This document shows, in pieces, positions 41,558 through 51,589 of a stretch of 64,000 nt of DNA; the first letter of the stretch is position 1; the number at the start of each line of letters is the position of its first letter. Source of the stretch: Pseudomonas sp. UBA2684 (lineage in GTDB: Bacteria; Pseudomonadota; Gammaproteobacteria; Pseudomonadales; Pseudomonadaceae); contig DELY01000009.1 in the NCBI GenBank assembly GCA_002354655.1, positions 80,042 to 144,041 on the forward strand, given 5' to 3'. The translations under genes and the position numbers were made by a program. Below the pieces are notes generated by a model that saw only the letters and a program-made list of their open reading frames with translations, was not told the DNA's origin and did not search any database.

Positions 41558-42007
41558 TTATAACTCCAGAGGATATGGCGGCTGCAGCGCACGCCCGTAG
41601 CCCTCGACAAACTCGACCGGCATGCGCTTGGGCTTGCCAGTGGACAGTTCGATGCAGACAAACGTGGTTTTAGCCCGCAGCAGGGTCATACCATCCTCCG
41701 GACGCACCAACTGAAAACGCCGATCCATCTTCAAGCGCTGGTCGGACTCGACAATCCAGGTGGCCATTTGCAGCGCCTGGTCTTCATAGGCGCTGGCCAG
41801 GTAATCGATCTCGTGGCGCAGCACGGCCATGGCGCGGTCAAGCCGTCGGTATTCGACCAGATCGAGCCCCAGGTACTGCGAATGGCGCCAGGCGCAGCGC
41901 TCCAACCAACTGACATAGACCGCGTTATTGGCGTGACCGAGGCCGTCGATATCGTCAGCGCTGACGTTGATGTCGATGACAAACGGATTGGCAATATCCC
42001 AATTCAT
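41558..42007 (-). CDS. acyl-CoA thioesterase, hot-dog fold (YbgC/4HBT type)
   Basis: 149 residues. The signature DIDGLGHANNAVYVSW with the catalytic Asp near residue 19 is that of 4-hydroxybenzoyl-CoA thioesterase-like enzymes, which hydrolyse acyl-CoA. It is a standalone gene, convergent with the exported-protein gene at 41550. The acyl substrate cannot be read from the sequence. Confidence 0.88.
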   Translation of the reverse strand: MNWDIANPFVIDINVSADDIDGLGHANNAVYVSWLERCAWRHSQYLGLDLVEYRRLDRAMAVLRHEIDYLASAYEDQALQMATWIVESDQRLKMDRRFQLVRPEDGMTLLRAKTTFVCIELSTGKPKRMPVEFVEGYGRALQPPYPLEL

Positions 42008-42276
42008 GCATGCTGCTCCAGGCGGCCGGTCAATGGGCGAAGTACGCCGCCAACCGGCGTAGGCGATCCCGCAGGCGCAACGTTACTCGGCGCACCGCTC
42101 GAAGGGCCATTCTAGGCGCTAATAGCCTGTCACTCCATGAGCCAGGACTGTCGAAATCGCCACGCGAACACATTTGCTTATAGTCACGAACCACTACGCT
42201 ATCGGTATGTCATGAGGGCGCGTAATAATGCCCCCCCTGCAACGTCATCACCTGAACACTCCCGAGAGCCTAGCGC

Positions 42277-44139
42277 TTGATTGCCGTATTCCGCGCGCTG
42301 TTATTGGTATTGCTGCCTGCACTGAGCCAAGCGCAGGTTTTGTCGTTGCCGGCGACCGACGATACGCTGCTGCCCGGCCCCTTTATGCAGGTCTGGCAGG
42401 ACCCCGCCGGCCGGGCTGACATCGACACGGTGCGCGCCCTGCCAGCGACGGCCTGGCAGTCGGTCGGGCGCCGCGACGCGAGCTTCGGCTACAGCGGCAG
42501 CGCCTATTGGTTGCGCCTGACGCTGCACAACCCGCAACCGCGCACCATGAACTGGGTCATGCTGATCGGCAATCCGCTGCTCGATCACCTGGAGGCTTAC
42601 GGCCTGGACGGTGACCGCGTTTACCGCGCCGGCGACCAGCACCCCTTCGACGCGCGCTGGATCGAGCACCGCCAGTTGCTGCTACCCGTGCAACTCGCCG
42701 CCGGGGAAAACCGTGAACTGATCCTGCGCATGCAGACCAACGGCTCGGCCAACCTCAGTGCCAGCCTGATGACGGCCGAGGCCTTCGCCCACACCGAACA
42801 GCGCATGCTCCTGCTGCAAGGCCTGTTCTTCGGCGCATTGGCGGTGATGATCGTTTACAACCTGTCGATCTTCCTCATCACCCGCGACCGCAACTACCTC
42901 TGGTACAGCTTGTTCGTCGCCAGTTTCAGCCTCTATCAGTTCATTCAGCTGGGCTTTGCCCTGCAGTGGCTGTGGCCGCAATCGCTAGGCTGGCACCAGC
43001 TGAGTTTCCCCCTCAGCTCGGCCGTGGCCACCTTGTTCGGCATTCTGTTCACCTACGGCGTGCTTGACCTCAGGAACGGGCCCGCCTTCTACACCTGGAT
43101 CGTCCGCCTGCTCCTCGGCTGCACCCTGCTGGTGATTGGCCTGGCATTGCTCGGCCCTTATAAAGTGGCACTGCTCGGCAGCTTTGCCCTGGTCATCGCC
43201 TGTGCGGCCTTCGCCTGCCTGTTCACCCTGCTGCGTTGGCGGGCGGGCTATCAACCCGCGCGGCTATTTGCCATCGGCTGGTTCGTGCTGATCGGCGCCA
43301 GCCTGTTCAGCATCCTCAGTGGCACCGGCCTTATTGCCTATTCGCTGATGACACTGCACGCCCAGCAGATTGGTGGCCTGATCGAGCTGGTGGTCTTCTC
43401 CATCGCCCTGGCCGCACGCATCCGCCAGGCCCAGGCCGCCCAGCAACAAGCCCAGGCGCGTCTGTTTGTCCAGGAACACCAGTTGCGCCTGGAGCAGGCC
43501 AAGAGCCTGGACTTGCAAAAGCAGGTCAACGAAGGCCTGGAGATCCGCGTCAAACAACGCACCGCCGCCCTGGAGCAAGCCCTCAAGGAACTTTCCAGCG
43601 CCAATCGGCAACTCTCGGAGCTGAACCGCCGCGACAGCCTTACCGGGCTGTTCAACCGCCAGACCCTGAGCGAAGAACTTGATCGCGCCACGGCACGCGC
43701 AGAGCGCAGTCGGCATCCGCTGGCCATCCTGATGATGGACCTGGACTACTTCAAACAGGTCAACGACCAGTATGGCCATCTGGCCGGCGATGTTTGCCTG
43801 TATCACGCGGCCCAGCGCATGCAGCAACGCCTGCGCAGCGGCGATCTGCTGGCACGCTTCGGCGGTGAAGAATTTGTCGCCGTGCTGAGCGATACCGATC
43901 TGGCAGGCGCCCGCGACCTAGCGCAACAGCTGTGCGCCGACCTGGCACAAACCCCCTGCGGCTACGAAGGACAGAGCATCCAGCTGAGCCTGAGCATCGG
44001 CATCAGCAGTGGCATTCCCGGCGCCGGCCTGGACAGCGCACAGCTGCTGCGCCAGGCCGACCAGGCCCTTTACCGGGCCAAGGGTGCCGGCCGTAATCGC
44101 GTGGAAAGCTACGAGGCCAGCGCACTCGATGGGGTATGA
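42277..44139 (+). CDS. 7TM-DISM diguanylate cyclase
   Basis: 620 residues from a TTG with CGAGAG 8 bases upstream; this start gives a signal peptide ending SQA, and no ATG precedes the extracellular domain. A periplasmic 7TMR-DISM sensing domain (about 25-170) is followed by seven membrane helices (175-385), a coiled coil and a GGDEF domain. The active site GGEEF is at 529-533 and an RxxD inhibitory site (RSGD) at 520-523. It should make c-di-GMP in response to an unidentified periplasmic ligand. Confidence 0.92.
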   Translation: MIAVFRALLLVLLPALSQAQVLSLPATDDTLLPGPFMQVWQDPAGRADIDTVRALPATAWQSVGRRDASFGYSGSAYWLRLTLHNPQPRTMNWVMLIGNPLLDHLEAYGLDGDRVYRAGDQHPFDARWIEHRQLLLPVQLAAGENRELILRMQTNGSANLSASLMTAEAFAHTEQRMLLLQGLFFGALAVMIVYNLSIFLITRDRNYLWYSLFVASFSLYQFIQLGFALQWLWPQSLGWHQLSFPLSSAVATLFGILFTYGVLDLRNGPAFYTWIVRLLLGCTLLVIGLALLGPYKVALLGSFALVIACAAFACLFTLLRWRAGYQPARLFAIGWFVLIGASLFSILSGTGLIAYSLMTLHAQQIGGLIELVVFSIALAARIRQAQAAQQQAQARLFVQEHQLRLEQAKSLDLQKQVNEGLEIRVKQRTAALEQALKELSSANRQLSELNRRDSLTGLFNRQTLSEELDRATARAERSRHPLAILMMDLDYFKQVNDQYGHLAGDVCLYHAAQRMQQRLRSGDLLARFGGEEFVAVLSDTDLAGARDLAQQLCADLAQTPCGYEGQSIQLSLSIGISSGIPGAGLDSAQLLRQADQALYRAKGAGRNRVESYEASALDGV

Positions 44140-44948
44140 CGCACCTCCCCAAGCAACTGCAGCACCGCTTGCAGCAAACGCGGATCGGCCAGAACCCGCT
44201 GATGACCGCCCTGCTCCAAACGCAGCAATTGGCTATCGAACCACGCCTCGTGAATGGCCTCGGCTTCGCTGAACGGCACCAGCGGATCATCCACCGCGTG
44301 TACGATCAAACCGGGAAAATCCAGCTGATAACGCGTCACGTCGAGTTGCCCCGCGGGCATACCGGCTTTCTCTTCGACCAACCGCACAAAATGCGCCCGC
44401 GCTTGGGCCGGCAGCCCCATATAACGGGCGAATCGCCGCAGCATGGTGAGAATCCGGCTCGGCGCGGCGATGCTTATCAGCGCCTCGGTGCGCAAACCCA
44501 GCTGCGTCGCCAGCAACGCACTGGCGCCGCCCATTGAGTGACCGATCACCGCTTTGAGCGGCGGCAATTCGCTGGCCGCCTCAAGCAGCGCGCGGGCGAA
44601 CAGCACCACATTCGCCTCTCGCCCCGGCGAGCGGCCATGCGCCGGCGCATCCAACGCCACTACGCCATACCCCGCCTGCACCAAGGCCTTGATCAATTCG
44701 GCGAACTGCGTCGGCCGCCCTTCCCAGCCATGCATCAGCAGCACCGCCGGGCCACTGCCCCAGCGCAGCGCCGAGAGCCCAAAGCGCAAGGTGACGCGCT
44801 CGGCCTGCGCCAACAACGGCAGCTCCCAATCACGCGGCGGCAGCTCACGCGGGGTCATGAACTCGCGGCGCAGCTTGCTCGCCACATGTTGAGGCGCTAC
44901 CCAGCCCACAGTTGCATTGAAGCCACGCACCCAATTCATGCTGTTCAT
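44109..44948 (-). CDS. alpha/beta hydrolase
   Basis: 279 residues with LLMHGWEGRP (oxyanion region), the nucleophile elbow GHSMGG and a later Asp/His pair (VDDPLVPF, LEQGGHQ). Its 3' end overlaps the convergent cyclase gene by 31 bp. ATG at 44948 has AGGAG 7 bases upstream. It begins 12 bp after the TetR stop, so it is the likely partner or target of that regulator. The substrate is unknown. Confidence 0.9.
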   Translation of the reverse strand: MNSMNWVRGFNATVGWVAPQHVASKLRREFMTPRELPPRDWELPLLAQAERVTLRFGLSALRWGSGPAVLLMHGWEGRPTQFAELIKALVQAGYGVVALDAPAHGRSPGREANVVLFARALLEAASELPPLKAVIGHSMGGASALLATQLGLRTEALISIAAPSRILTMLRRFARYMGLPAQARAHFVRLVEEKAGMPAGQLDVTRYQLDFPGLIVHAVDDPLVPFSEAEAIHEAWFDSQLLRLEQGGHQRVLADPRLLQAVLQLLGEVRHTPSSALAS

Positions 44949-44959
44949 CGTCACTCTCC

Positions 44960-45499
44960 TCACACGATTGCCGACTTGGCGGCACGCAAGACGCGGTCGG
45001 ACAACTCACCAGGACCCAGCGCCCGCGCCAGCGCCAGCCCTCCTACCATCAAGGCAATATCGGCGAGCACGCTGGTGGTCTCTTCGGGGCTCGCCGCCAG
45101 CTGCGCCATCATCAATTCCAAGTGTTCGGCCAAAGCCGTGCGAAACCCCTCGGGCAACCGCGCCAACTCGCTCAGCGAACTGGGCAATGGGCAGGCCTGC
45201 TCAGTCGCATCGCGGTGCTTACGCGACAGGTAAAACGCCGCCAGCAATGCGCGGCGCTCGTCGGCCGGCAACGCGTTATCCATCTGCTGGATCAACTCGC
45301 GGCGCTGGCCGAGCAACTGCTTGAATGCCTCCAGCATCAGCGCATCCTTGCTCTCGAAGTGCGCATAGAAACCGCCCACTGTCAGCCCGGCAGCGCCCAT
45401 CACCTCACCGACGCTCGGCTCGGCGGGACCGCGCTTGACCAAGGCCGAGCTGGCGGCGGAGAGAATGCGTTCGCGGGTCTGGGTTTTCTTGGCGTTCAT
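44960..45499 (-). CDS. TetR family transcriptional regulator
   Basis: 179 residues. The N-terminal helix-turn-helix (SVGEVMGAAGLTVGGFYAHF) is intact; the ligand domain resembles the AcrR/C-terminal LmrA-YxaF type. The start MNAKKTQTRERIL is chosen over two extra in-frame codons. An AT-rich palindromic stretch (AATATTACAACCGTAATATT) just upstream could be its operator. It heads an operon with the hydrolase. Confidence 0.92.
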   Translation of the reverse strand: MNAKKTQTRERILSAASSALVKRGPAEPSVGEVMGAAGLTVGGFYAHFESKDALMLEAFKQLLGQRRELIQQMDNALPADERRALLAAFYLSRKHRDATEQACPLPSSLSELARLPEGFRTALAEHLELMMAQLAASPEETTSVLADIALMVGGLALARALGPGELSDRVLRAAKSAIV

Positions 45500-45510
45500 G
45501 CTCGGCTCCA

Positions 45511-45531
45511 AATATTACAACCGTAATATTA
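45511..45531. promoter_or_regulatory. possible TetR operator
   Basis: AATATTAC and GTAATATT form a perfect 8-bp inverted repeat with a 4-5 bp centre, located just upstream of the TetR start. This position and symmetry fit an autoregulatory operator overlapping the promoter. No binding data are available from the sequence. Confidence 0.5.
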
Positions 45532-45671
45532 TGCTCGTAATAAATTTACGCAAGCGCCGGCCACGACCATTGGTCGGCTGCATTCGGGCAAAAGGAAATT
45601 TTCAGGTTGAAAAAACAAAAGGGCCATTCAATTAAGAATGACCCTTCAAAATCCCGCAGAACGGGCAAAAA

Positions 45672-45747
45672 TGGCGTCCCCTAGGGGACTCGAACCCCTG
45701 TTACCGCCGTGAAAGGGCGGTGTCCTAGGCCACTAGACGAAGGGGAC
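45672..45747 (-). tRNA. tRNA-Glu (TTC)
   Basis: A complete 76-nt cloverleaf with anticodon TTC and encoded CCA. It is the last of four tRNAs read leftward in the order Ala-Glu-Ala-Glu and is identical to the copy at 45935-46010. Confidence 0.97.
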
Positions 45748-45807
45748 GAAACCTTCGAAAAACAAGGCCAGCTTTACGCTGGCCCGTGGCAGTTACTACT
45801 GCAAAGT

Positions 45808-45883
<76 letters not shown>

Positions 45884-45934
45884 AGATTTATCGCCTCTCG
45901 GCTCACAGCCCAAACCGGCACTGCTTTTTGAAAC

Positions 45935-46010
45935 TGGCGTCCCCTAGGGGACTCGAACCCCTGTTACCGCCGTGAAAGGGCGGTGTCCTAGGCCACTAGA
46001 CGAAGGGGAC
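45935..46010 (-). tRNA. tRNA-Glu (TTC)
   Basis: A 76-nt cloverleaf with anticodon TTC and CCA, identical across its length to the copy at 45672-45747. It is part of a tandem duplication of an Ala-Glu pair. Confidence 0.97.
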
Positions 46011-46074
46011 GTAACCCTTCTACAACGCAATCAGCTACAAGAGCTGATTGTGGCAAGCCTTACGGCTTTGAAGA

Positions 46075-46150
<76 letters not shown>

Positions 46151-46168
46151 ATCTCAAGGACGGGGCGC

Positions 46169-46197
46169 ATGTTAAAAGCGCGCCCCACACCTGTCAA
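46169..46197 (-). promoter_or_regulatory. strong promoter for the Ala/Glu tRNA cluster
   Basis: Reverse strand: -35 TTGACA (46192-46197), 17-bp spacer, -10 TAACAT (46169-46174). A GC-rich TGCGCCCCG discriminator follows, typical of stringently controlled stable-RNA promoters. A GGGGCGC/GCGCCCC dyad overlaps the spacer and discriminator. Confidence 0.8.
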
Positions 46198-46296
46198 CAA
46201 GATTTTTACCGAGACCTGCATTCTTTATGCTGACAGAACAACCACTTACCCCATCCAAGCGCGCCAAAACGACAGCCGGACGGGACAATCCGCTAC

Positions 46297-47778
46297 TTAA
46301 GCAATGGCCGCCAGCAGCTTCTCCCACTCCTTGTTTTCCTTCTTCGACACACCACCGAGCAGCTCGATGGCCTGACGCAGACGGAAGCGAGTGAGGTCCG
46401 GGCCAAGAATTTCCATGGCATCCAGTACCGATACCGAGCTGGCATGCCCGGTGATGGCGGCGAACATCAGCGGCATGGCATCGCGCAGCTTCAGCTCCAG
46501 GTGTTCGACCACAGCCTGGATGCAGCCAGTGATCTGGTCTTTTTCCCACTGACACAAGGCTTCGAGCTTCCACAGGATCAGCTGCATAAGCTGGCGCACC
46601 TGCTCGGCCGAGAGCTTCTTGTGCTCGAACAGCGCGGCATTCGGGGCCACTCCGCCGGCGAAGAAGAAGCTGGCCAATGGCGCGATCTGGCTGAAGGTCT
46701 CGACCCGACCCTGCACGTGCGGGGCGATCTGCATCAGGTAGTCGCTGTTAAACGCCCACTTCTGCGCGCCAGCGGCGAATTCCTCGACGCTCAGCTCACG
46801 CATCCACTGGCCGTTGAGCCAGGACAGCTTCTCCAGGTCGAAGATCGGACCGCCGAGGGAAACCCGGTTGATGTCGAAGTGCTCAACCATCTCGTCGAGG
46901 CTGAACTTCTCGCGCTCGTCCGGCATCGACCAGCCCATGCGGCCGAGGTAGTTGAGCATCGCCTGCGGCAGGAAACCCATGCGCTCGTAGAAGGTGATCG
47001 AGGTCGGGTTCTTGCGCTTGGACAGCTTGGATTTGTCCGGGTTACGCAGCAGCGGCATATAGCACAGCTGCGGCTTGTCCCAGCCGAAGTATTCGTAGAG
47101 CAGGATCAGTTTGGGTGCCGACGGCAGCCACTCTTCACCGCGCAGTACATGGGTGATGCCCATCAGGTGGTCGTCGACGACGTTGGCCAGGAAGTAGGTC
47201 GGCAGGCCATCGGTCTTCATCAGCACCTGCATGTCCATACGATCCCATGGGATTTCCACTTCGCCACGCAGCATATCCGGCACCACGCAGACGCCTTCAG
47301 TCGGCACCTTCATGCGCACCACATTCGGCTCGCCAGCAGCCAGACGCTGCTGCACCTCGGCAGTTGGCAGGTGCATGCAGTGACCGTCGTAACGCGGCGT
47401 CTGCTTGGCTTCCATCTGCTCGGCACGCAGCTTGTCCAGGCGTTCGGCGCTGCAGAAGCAGTGGAAGGCATGGCCTTTGTCCACCAGCTCGGCGCTGTAC
47501 TTCTGGTAGATATGACCGCGCTCGCTCTGCCGATACGGGCCGTGCGGGCCACCGACATCCGGGCCTTCGCTCCACTCGATACCCAACCAGCGCAGGGCGT
47601 CGTAGATCTGCTGTTCCGACTCGCGGGTCGAGCGGACCTGGTCGGTGTCCTCGATACGCAGGATGAACTCGCCACCGTGCTGACGGGCAAAACACAGGTT
47701 GAACAGGGCGATATAGGCGGTGCCTACGTGCGGATCGCCAGTCGGCGATGGCGCGATACGGGTACGGACGGTGGTCAT
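46297..47778 (-). CDS. gltX: glutamyl-tRNA synthetase
   Basis: 493 residues. Charges tRNA-Glu. The class I HIGH-like motif is [11 protein letters not shown] and the KMSKS-like loop KLSKRKN. The start is [12 protein letters not shown] (47778); the longer frame upstream has no support. It lies just upstream of the tRNA-Glu copies on the same strand, which have their own promoter. Confidence 0.98.
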   Translation of the reverse strand: MTTVRTRIAPSPTGDPHVGTAYIALFNLCFARQHGGEFILRIEDTDQVRSTRESEQQIYDALRWLGIEWSEGPDVGGPHGPYRQSERGHIYQKYSAELVDKGHAFHCFCSAERLDKLRAEQMEAKQTPRYDGHCMHLPTAEVQQRLAAGEPNVVRMKVPTEGVCVVPDMLRGEVEIPWDRMDMQVLMKTDGLPTYFLANVVDDHLMGITHVLRGEEWLPSAPKLILLYEYFGWDKPQLCYMPLLRNPDKSKLSKRKNPTSITFYERMGFLPQAMLNYLGRMGWSMPDEREKFSLDEMVEHFDINRVSLGGPIFDLEKLSWLNGQWMRELSVEEFAAGAQKWAFNSDYLMQIAPHVQGRVETFSQIAPLASFFFAGGVAPNAALFEHKKLSAEQVRQLMQLILWKLEALCQWEKDQITGCIQAVVEHLELKLRDAMPLMFAAITGHASSVSVLDAMEILGPDLTRFRLRQAIELLGGVSKKENKEWEKLLAAIA

Positions 47779-47816
47779 GGAAAGTCTCGACGAAATGAAG
47801 CGAAAACCAATTAACA

Positions 47817-47845
47817 GGCATGCCGCGCACTCGTCGCGGCATGCC
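47817..47845 (-). terminator. 11-bp perfect hairpin between LysR gene and gltX
   Basis: GGCATGCCGCG (47817-47827) and CGCGGCATGCC (47835-47845) form a perfect stem with a 7-nt loop. It lies in the 147-bp gap after the LysR gene and before gltX. On the reverse strand it is followed by TGTTAATTGGTTTT, a poor T-run. It could end LysR transcription or act in the gltX leader. Confidence 0.45.
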
Positions 47846-47925
47846 CCTTCGCTCATCCGGCGCGGCGCGCCACCTTCTCTCGGAGGAGAAGCAGACAAGG
47901 AAGGCGTCGCTGCGCGACGGTCACA

Positions 47926-48846
47926 CTAAGGTGGCGATGTTAACAGCCCCACCGCTGCCGGCTCCAGCAGCCGGCCATCCTGAAACGGCAGACTGTGCAT
48001 GAGGAAGTCGAGGAAGGTTTTTACCTTCATGGCCTGGAAACGCCGTGAAGGATAGACCGCATACAGTTCGCCAACCGGTAAACGCGCCTCGGGCAGCAGC
48101 TCGACCAGGCGCCCATCGCGTACCGCGCGCTCGCTGATCATGATCGGCAGACCGGCAATCCCGGCGCCGGCCAACGCCGCCTCGCGGGCAAAGGTGATGT
48201 TATTGCACGACAGCACGCGCTGGCAGCCGATATTCTCGCCGAGCAGCGGCCAGTAACGTGGCGAATCGTGGGGCAACAGGATCGCCCGGTGCGTCGCCAG
48301 CTCGGCGACCGACTGCGGCGTGCCATGCAAGGCAAGGTAATCGGGACTGGCGCACAACCAGCGACCGCTCTCGAACAGCTTGCGCGCGATCAGCGTGGAA
48401 TCCTGCGGCTGGCCAACCAGGATGACGATGTCGACGCCCTCCTCGACCGGGTCGACATTACGCGAGGTCAACTCGACTTCGGCGTTGATCTGCGGGTACT
48501 GGCGCATGAAATCACCCAGCACCCGGCCGAGGAACAACTGACCAAACTCAATCGGCGCCGTGATACGCAGCAGGCCGGAGGGCTCCTGCTGCAACTGCAT
48601 CACCGCCTGCTCGGCCTCGGCGAAGTCGAGCATGATCTGCCGGCAGCGCTCGTAATAGGCCTGGCCAACCTCGGTCAGACGCAACTTGCGCGTGGTGCGG
48701 TTGAGCAGGCGCACGCCGAGGCGCTCTTCGAGCAAGGCAATGCGCCGGCTGACCGTCGACTTCTGCATACCCAGGCCCTGGGCCGCCAAGGTAAAGCTGT
48801 GGCACTCGACCACACGGGTAAAAATCAGCGCGTCATCCAGCCCCAT
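47926..48846 (-). CDS. LysR family transcriptional regulator
   Basis: 306 residues of the CrgA/AaeR-like LysR type. N-terminal helix-turn-helix (FTLAAQGLGMQKSTVSRRIA) and effector domain are complete. It is divergent from the efflux operon at 48953, matching PA3135 and PA3136-3137, and probably controls that operon. Confidence 0.93.
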   Translation of the reverse strand: MGLDDALIFTRVVECHSFTLAAQGLGMQKSTVSRRIALLEERLGVRLLNRTTRKLRLTEVGQAYYERCRQIMLDFAEAEQAVMQLQQEPSGLLRITAPIEFGQLFLGRVLGDFMRQYPQINAEVELTSRNVDPVEEGVDIVILVGQPQDSTLIARKLFESGRWLCASPDYLALHGTPQSVAELATHRAILLPHDSPRYWPLLGENIGCQRVLSCNNITFAREAALAGAGIAGLPIMISERAVRDGRLVELLPEARLPVGELYAVYPSRRFQAMKVKTFLDFLMHSLPFQDGRLLEPAAVGLLTSPP

Positions 48847-48952
48847 GATTGTTCCCCATAAGCAACAAAGTTTCTGAATTCTAGCGGCTACAGACTAGAA
48901 AGGAACACTGTTAAATTTGCTTACACTTTTGCCAGAGCTTCGAGCGCCTGCC

Positions 48953-50002
48953 ATGCCCGCCCAATTGCAACGTCGCCTGTTTGTCTTCCTGGCCATCCTC
49001 GGCCTGATCATCGCGGCCGTCTTCGGTCACTGGCTACTGATCGGCCGTTATCTGGAAAGCACCGACAACGCCTATGTGCAGGGCGAGATCACCCGTGTGT
49101 CGAGCCAACTGGGTGCACGGATCGACCAGGTATTGGTGCAGGACAACCAACACGTCGAGCAAGGCGAGTTGCTGCTGGTGCTGGAGAGCGCCGACTTCGA
49201 ACTGGCCAAGCAACGCGCCCAGGCCACCCTGGCCACCCGCGAGGCCGAGTTGAGCCAGGCGCGCAGCACTCTGGACCAACAGGACAGCCTGATTGCTGCC
49301 AGCCGCGCCGATGTCTCGGCCAGCGAAGCCACCCTGGGCCGCACGCAGATCGACCTGTCCCGCGCACAGACCCTGCGCAAGCCCGGTTTCGTCTCCGAAG
49401 AACGCGTCACCACCCTGGCCGCCGACAGCCGCATCGCCCGCTCGCACGTGAGCAAAGCGCTGGCCGACCTGCAAGCCCAGCGCCAGCAGATCAGCACCCT
49501 GCAAGCCGAGATCAAGCGCCTCGAGGCGCAGATCAGCAGCGCCCGCACCGACCTGGCCCAGGCCGAGCTGAATATCGCCCGCACCGAAATTCGCGCGCCG
49601 ATCAGCGGCTTTATCGGCCAACGCGCCGCACGCCACGGCCAGTACGTGCAGACAGGTGCCTACCTGCTGTCGCTGGTACCGGACCAGAACATCTGGATTC
49701 AGGCCAACTTCAAGGAAACCCAGATCGGCCATATGCGCCCCGGGCAAAGCGCCGAGCTGACCTTCGACAGCTTCCCCGACACGCCGATCGAAGCGCAGGT
49801 CGAAAGCCTGTTCGCCGCCTCCGGCGCACAGTTCAGCCTGCTGCCGCCGGACAACGCCACCGGCAACTTCACCAAGGTGGTACAGCGCATTCCGGTCAAA
49901 CTGACCTTCGCCGCGGACAACCCGCTGAAGGGCCTGATCCGTCCGGGCATGTCGGTTGAGGTCAAGGTCGACATCGCCAGCGCAGCACAACATGGCGGCT
50001 GA
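48953..50002 (+). CDS. HlyD/EmrA-type membrane fusion protein
   Basis: 349 residues from ATG 48953 (a TTG at 48917 would add 12). One N-terminal membrane helix (about 8-28), the biotinyl-lipoyl half-motif SQLGARIDQVLVQDNQHVEQ, a long alpha-helical coiled coil (80-200) and the second lipoyl half (IRAPISGFIGQRAARHGQYV) are present. It bridges the inner-membrane pump to an outer-membrane channel not encoded here. Confidence 0.93.
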   Translation: MPAQLQRRLFVFLAILGLIIAAVFGHWLLIGRYLESTDNAYVQGEITRVSSQLGARIDQVLVQDNQHVEQGELLLVLESADFELAKQRAQATLATREAELSQARSTLDQQDSLIAASRADVSASEATLGRTQIDLSRAQTLRKPGFVSEERVTTLAADSRIARSHVSKALADLQAQRQQISTLQAEIKRLEAQISSARTDLAQAELNIARTEIRAPISGFIGQRAARHGQYVQTGAYLLSLVPDQNIWIQANFKETQIGHMRPGQSAELTFDSFPDTPIEAQVESLFAASGAQFSLLPPDNATGNFTKVVQRIPVKLTFAADNPLKGLIRPGMSVEVKVDIASAAQHGG

Positions 50003-51542
50003 TGCGCTGATTCGCCCCACCGGCGAGCCGAGCCGGCGCGACTGGATCGCGGTGATGAGCGTGATGCTCGGGGCCTTTATGGCCGTACTGGACATCCAGA
50101 TCACCAACTCGTCGCTCAAAGACATCCAGGGCGCGCTGTCGGCCACCCTGGAGGAAGGCTCGTGGATTTCCACCTCCTACCTGGTGGCGGAAATCATCAT
50201 GATCCCGCTCACCGCCTGGCTGGTGCAGCTGCTCTCGGCACGCCGCCTAGCGGTGTGGGTGTCGCTGGGCTTCCTCGCGTCATCGCTGCTCTGCTCCATG
50301 GCCTGGAGCCTAGAGAGCATGATCGTGTTCCGCGCCATGCAGGGCTTTACCGGCGGCGCGCTGATCCCGCTGGCCTTCACCCTGACCCTGATCAAGCTGC
50401 CGGAACACCACCGCGCCAAGGGCATGGCGCTGTTCGCCCTGACCGCTACGTTCGCCCCGTCGATCGGCCCGACCCTGGGCGGCTGGCTGACCGAAAACTT
50501 CGGCTGGGAATACATTTTCTATATCAACGTGCCGCCTGGCCTGCTAATGATCGCCGGGCTGATGTACGGCCTGGAGAAGAAATCCGCCCACTGGGAATTG
50601 CTGAAAAGCACCGATTACGCCGGCATCGTCACCCTCGGCATGGGCCTGGGCTGCTTGCAGGTGTTTCTCGAGGAAGGCCACCGCAAGGACTGGCTGGAAT
50701 CCAGCCTGATTACCGGGCTGGGCAGCGTGGCGGCAATCAGCCTGGTGCTGTTCGTCATCCTGCAATTGTCGCGACCCAACCCGCTGATCAACCTCAATGT
50801 GCTGCGTGAGCGCAACTTCGGCCTGTCGAGTATTTCCAGCATCGGCCTGGGCATGGGCCTGTATGGCTCGATCTACGTGCTGCCGCTGTACCTGGCGCAG
50901 ATCCAGGGCTACAACGCCCTGCAGATCGGCGAGGTGATCATGTGGATGGGCGTGCCGCAGCTGTTTCTGATTCCGCTGGTGCCGCTGTTGATGAAAGTGG
51001 TGTCGCCGAAATGGCTGTGCGCCCTGGGCTTTGGCCTGTTCGGCGGAGCCAGTTTCCTCTCCGGGGTACTCAACCCGGACTTCGCCGGCGAGCAGTTCAA
51101 CCATATCCAGCTGTTGCGCGCGCTCGGCCAGCCGCTGGTGATGGTGACCATCTCGCTGATCGCCACCGCCTACACCCTGCCGCAGGATGCCGGCTCGGCG
51201 TCGAGCCTGTTCAACATCCTGCGCAACCTCGGCGGAGCCATCGGCATCGCCCTGCTCGCCACCCTGCTCGACAGCCGCGCCAAAGTGTATTTCGATTACC
51301 TGCGCGAATCCCTGGTGCCGAGCAACCCGCAGGTCGCCGAACGCCTCGCGCTGCTGGCGGAAAAGCTCGGCAGCGAGCAGGCGGCGCTGGCCAAGCTCAG
51401 CGAGATCGCCCATCAGCAGGCGGCGATCATGGCCTACAATGACGCCTTTCACTGCATCGGCATCGCCCTCGGCATCAGCATGCTGGCCGTGCTGCTGACC
51501 CGCAAACTACCCGTCGGCGCAACTGGCGGTGCCGCGCACTAA
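49992..51542 (+). CDS. DHA2 family MFS multidrug efflux transporter (EmrB type)
   Basis: 516 residues with 14 hydrophobic helices. Motif A-like segments and a typical VMSVMLGAFMAVLDIQITNS opening (motif D1) are seen. Its start overlaps the fusion-protein stop by 11 bp, so the two are coupled. The pair is an EmrAB-type proton-driven exporter; the substrates are unknown. Confidence 0.94.
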   Translation: MAADALIRPTGEPSRRDWIAVMSVMLGAFMAVLDIQITNSSLKDIQGALSATLEEGSWISTSYLVAEIIMIPLTAWLVQLLSARRLAVWVSLGFLASSLLCSMAWSLESMIVFRAMQGFTGGALIPLAFTLTLIKLPEHHRAKGMALFALTATFAPSIGPTLGGWLTENFGWEYIFYINVPPGLLMIAGLMYGLEKKSAHWELLKSTDYAGIVTLGMGLGCLQVFLEEGHRKDWLESSLITGLGSVAAISLVLFVILQLSRPNPLINLNVLRERNFGLSSISSIGLGMGLYGSIYVLPLYLAQIQGYNALQIGEVIMWMGVPQLFLIPLVPLLMKVVSPKWLCALGFGLFGGASFLSGVLNPDFAGEQFNHIQLLRALGQPLVMVTISLIATAYTLPQDAGSASSLFNILRNLGGAIGIALLATLLDSRAKVYFDYLRESLVPSNPQVAERLALLAEKLGSEQAALAKLSEIAHQQAAIMAYNDAFHCIGIALGISMLAVLLTRKLPVGATGGAAH

Positions 51543-51589
51543 TCCACCCTGCGCGCCGTTAAACGGCGCGTTGCTGCTTCAGGTCACCC

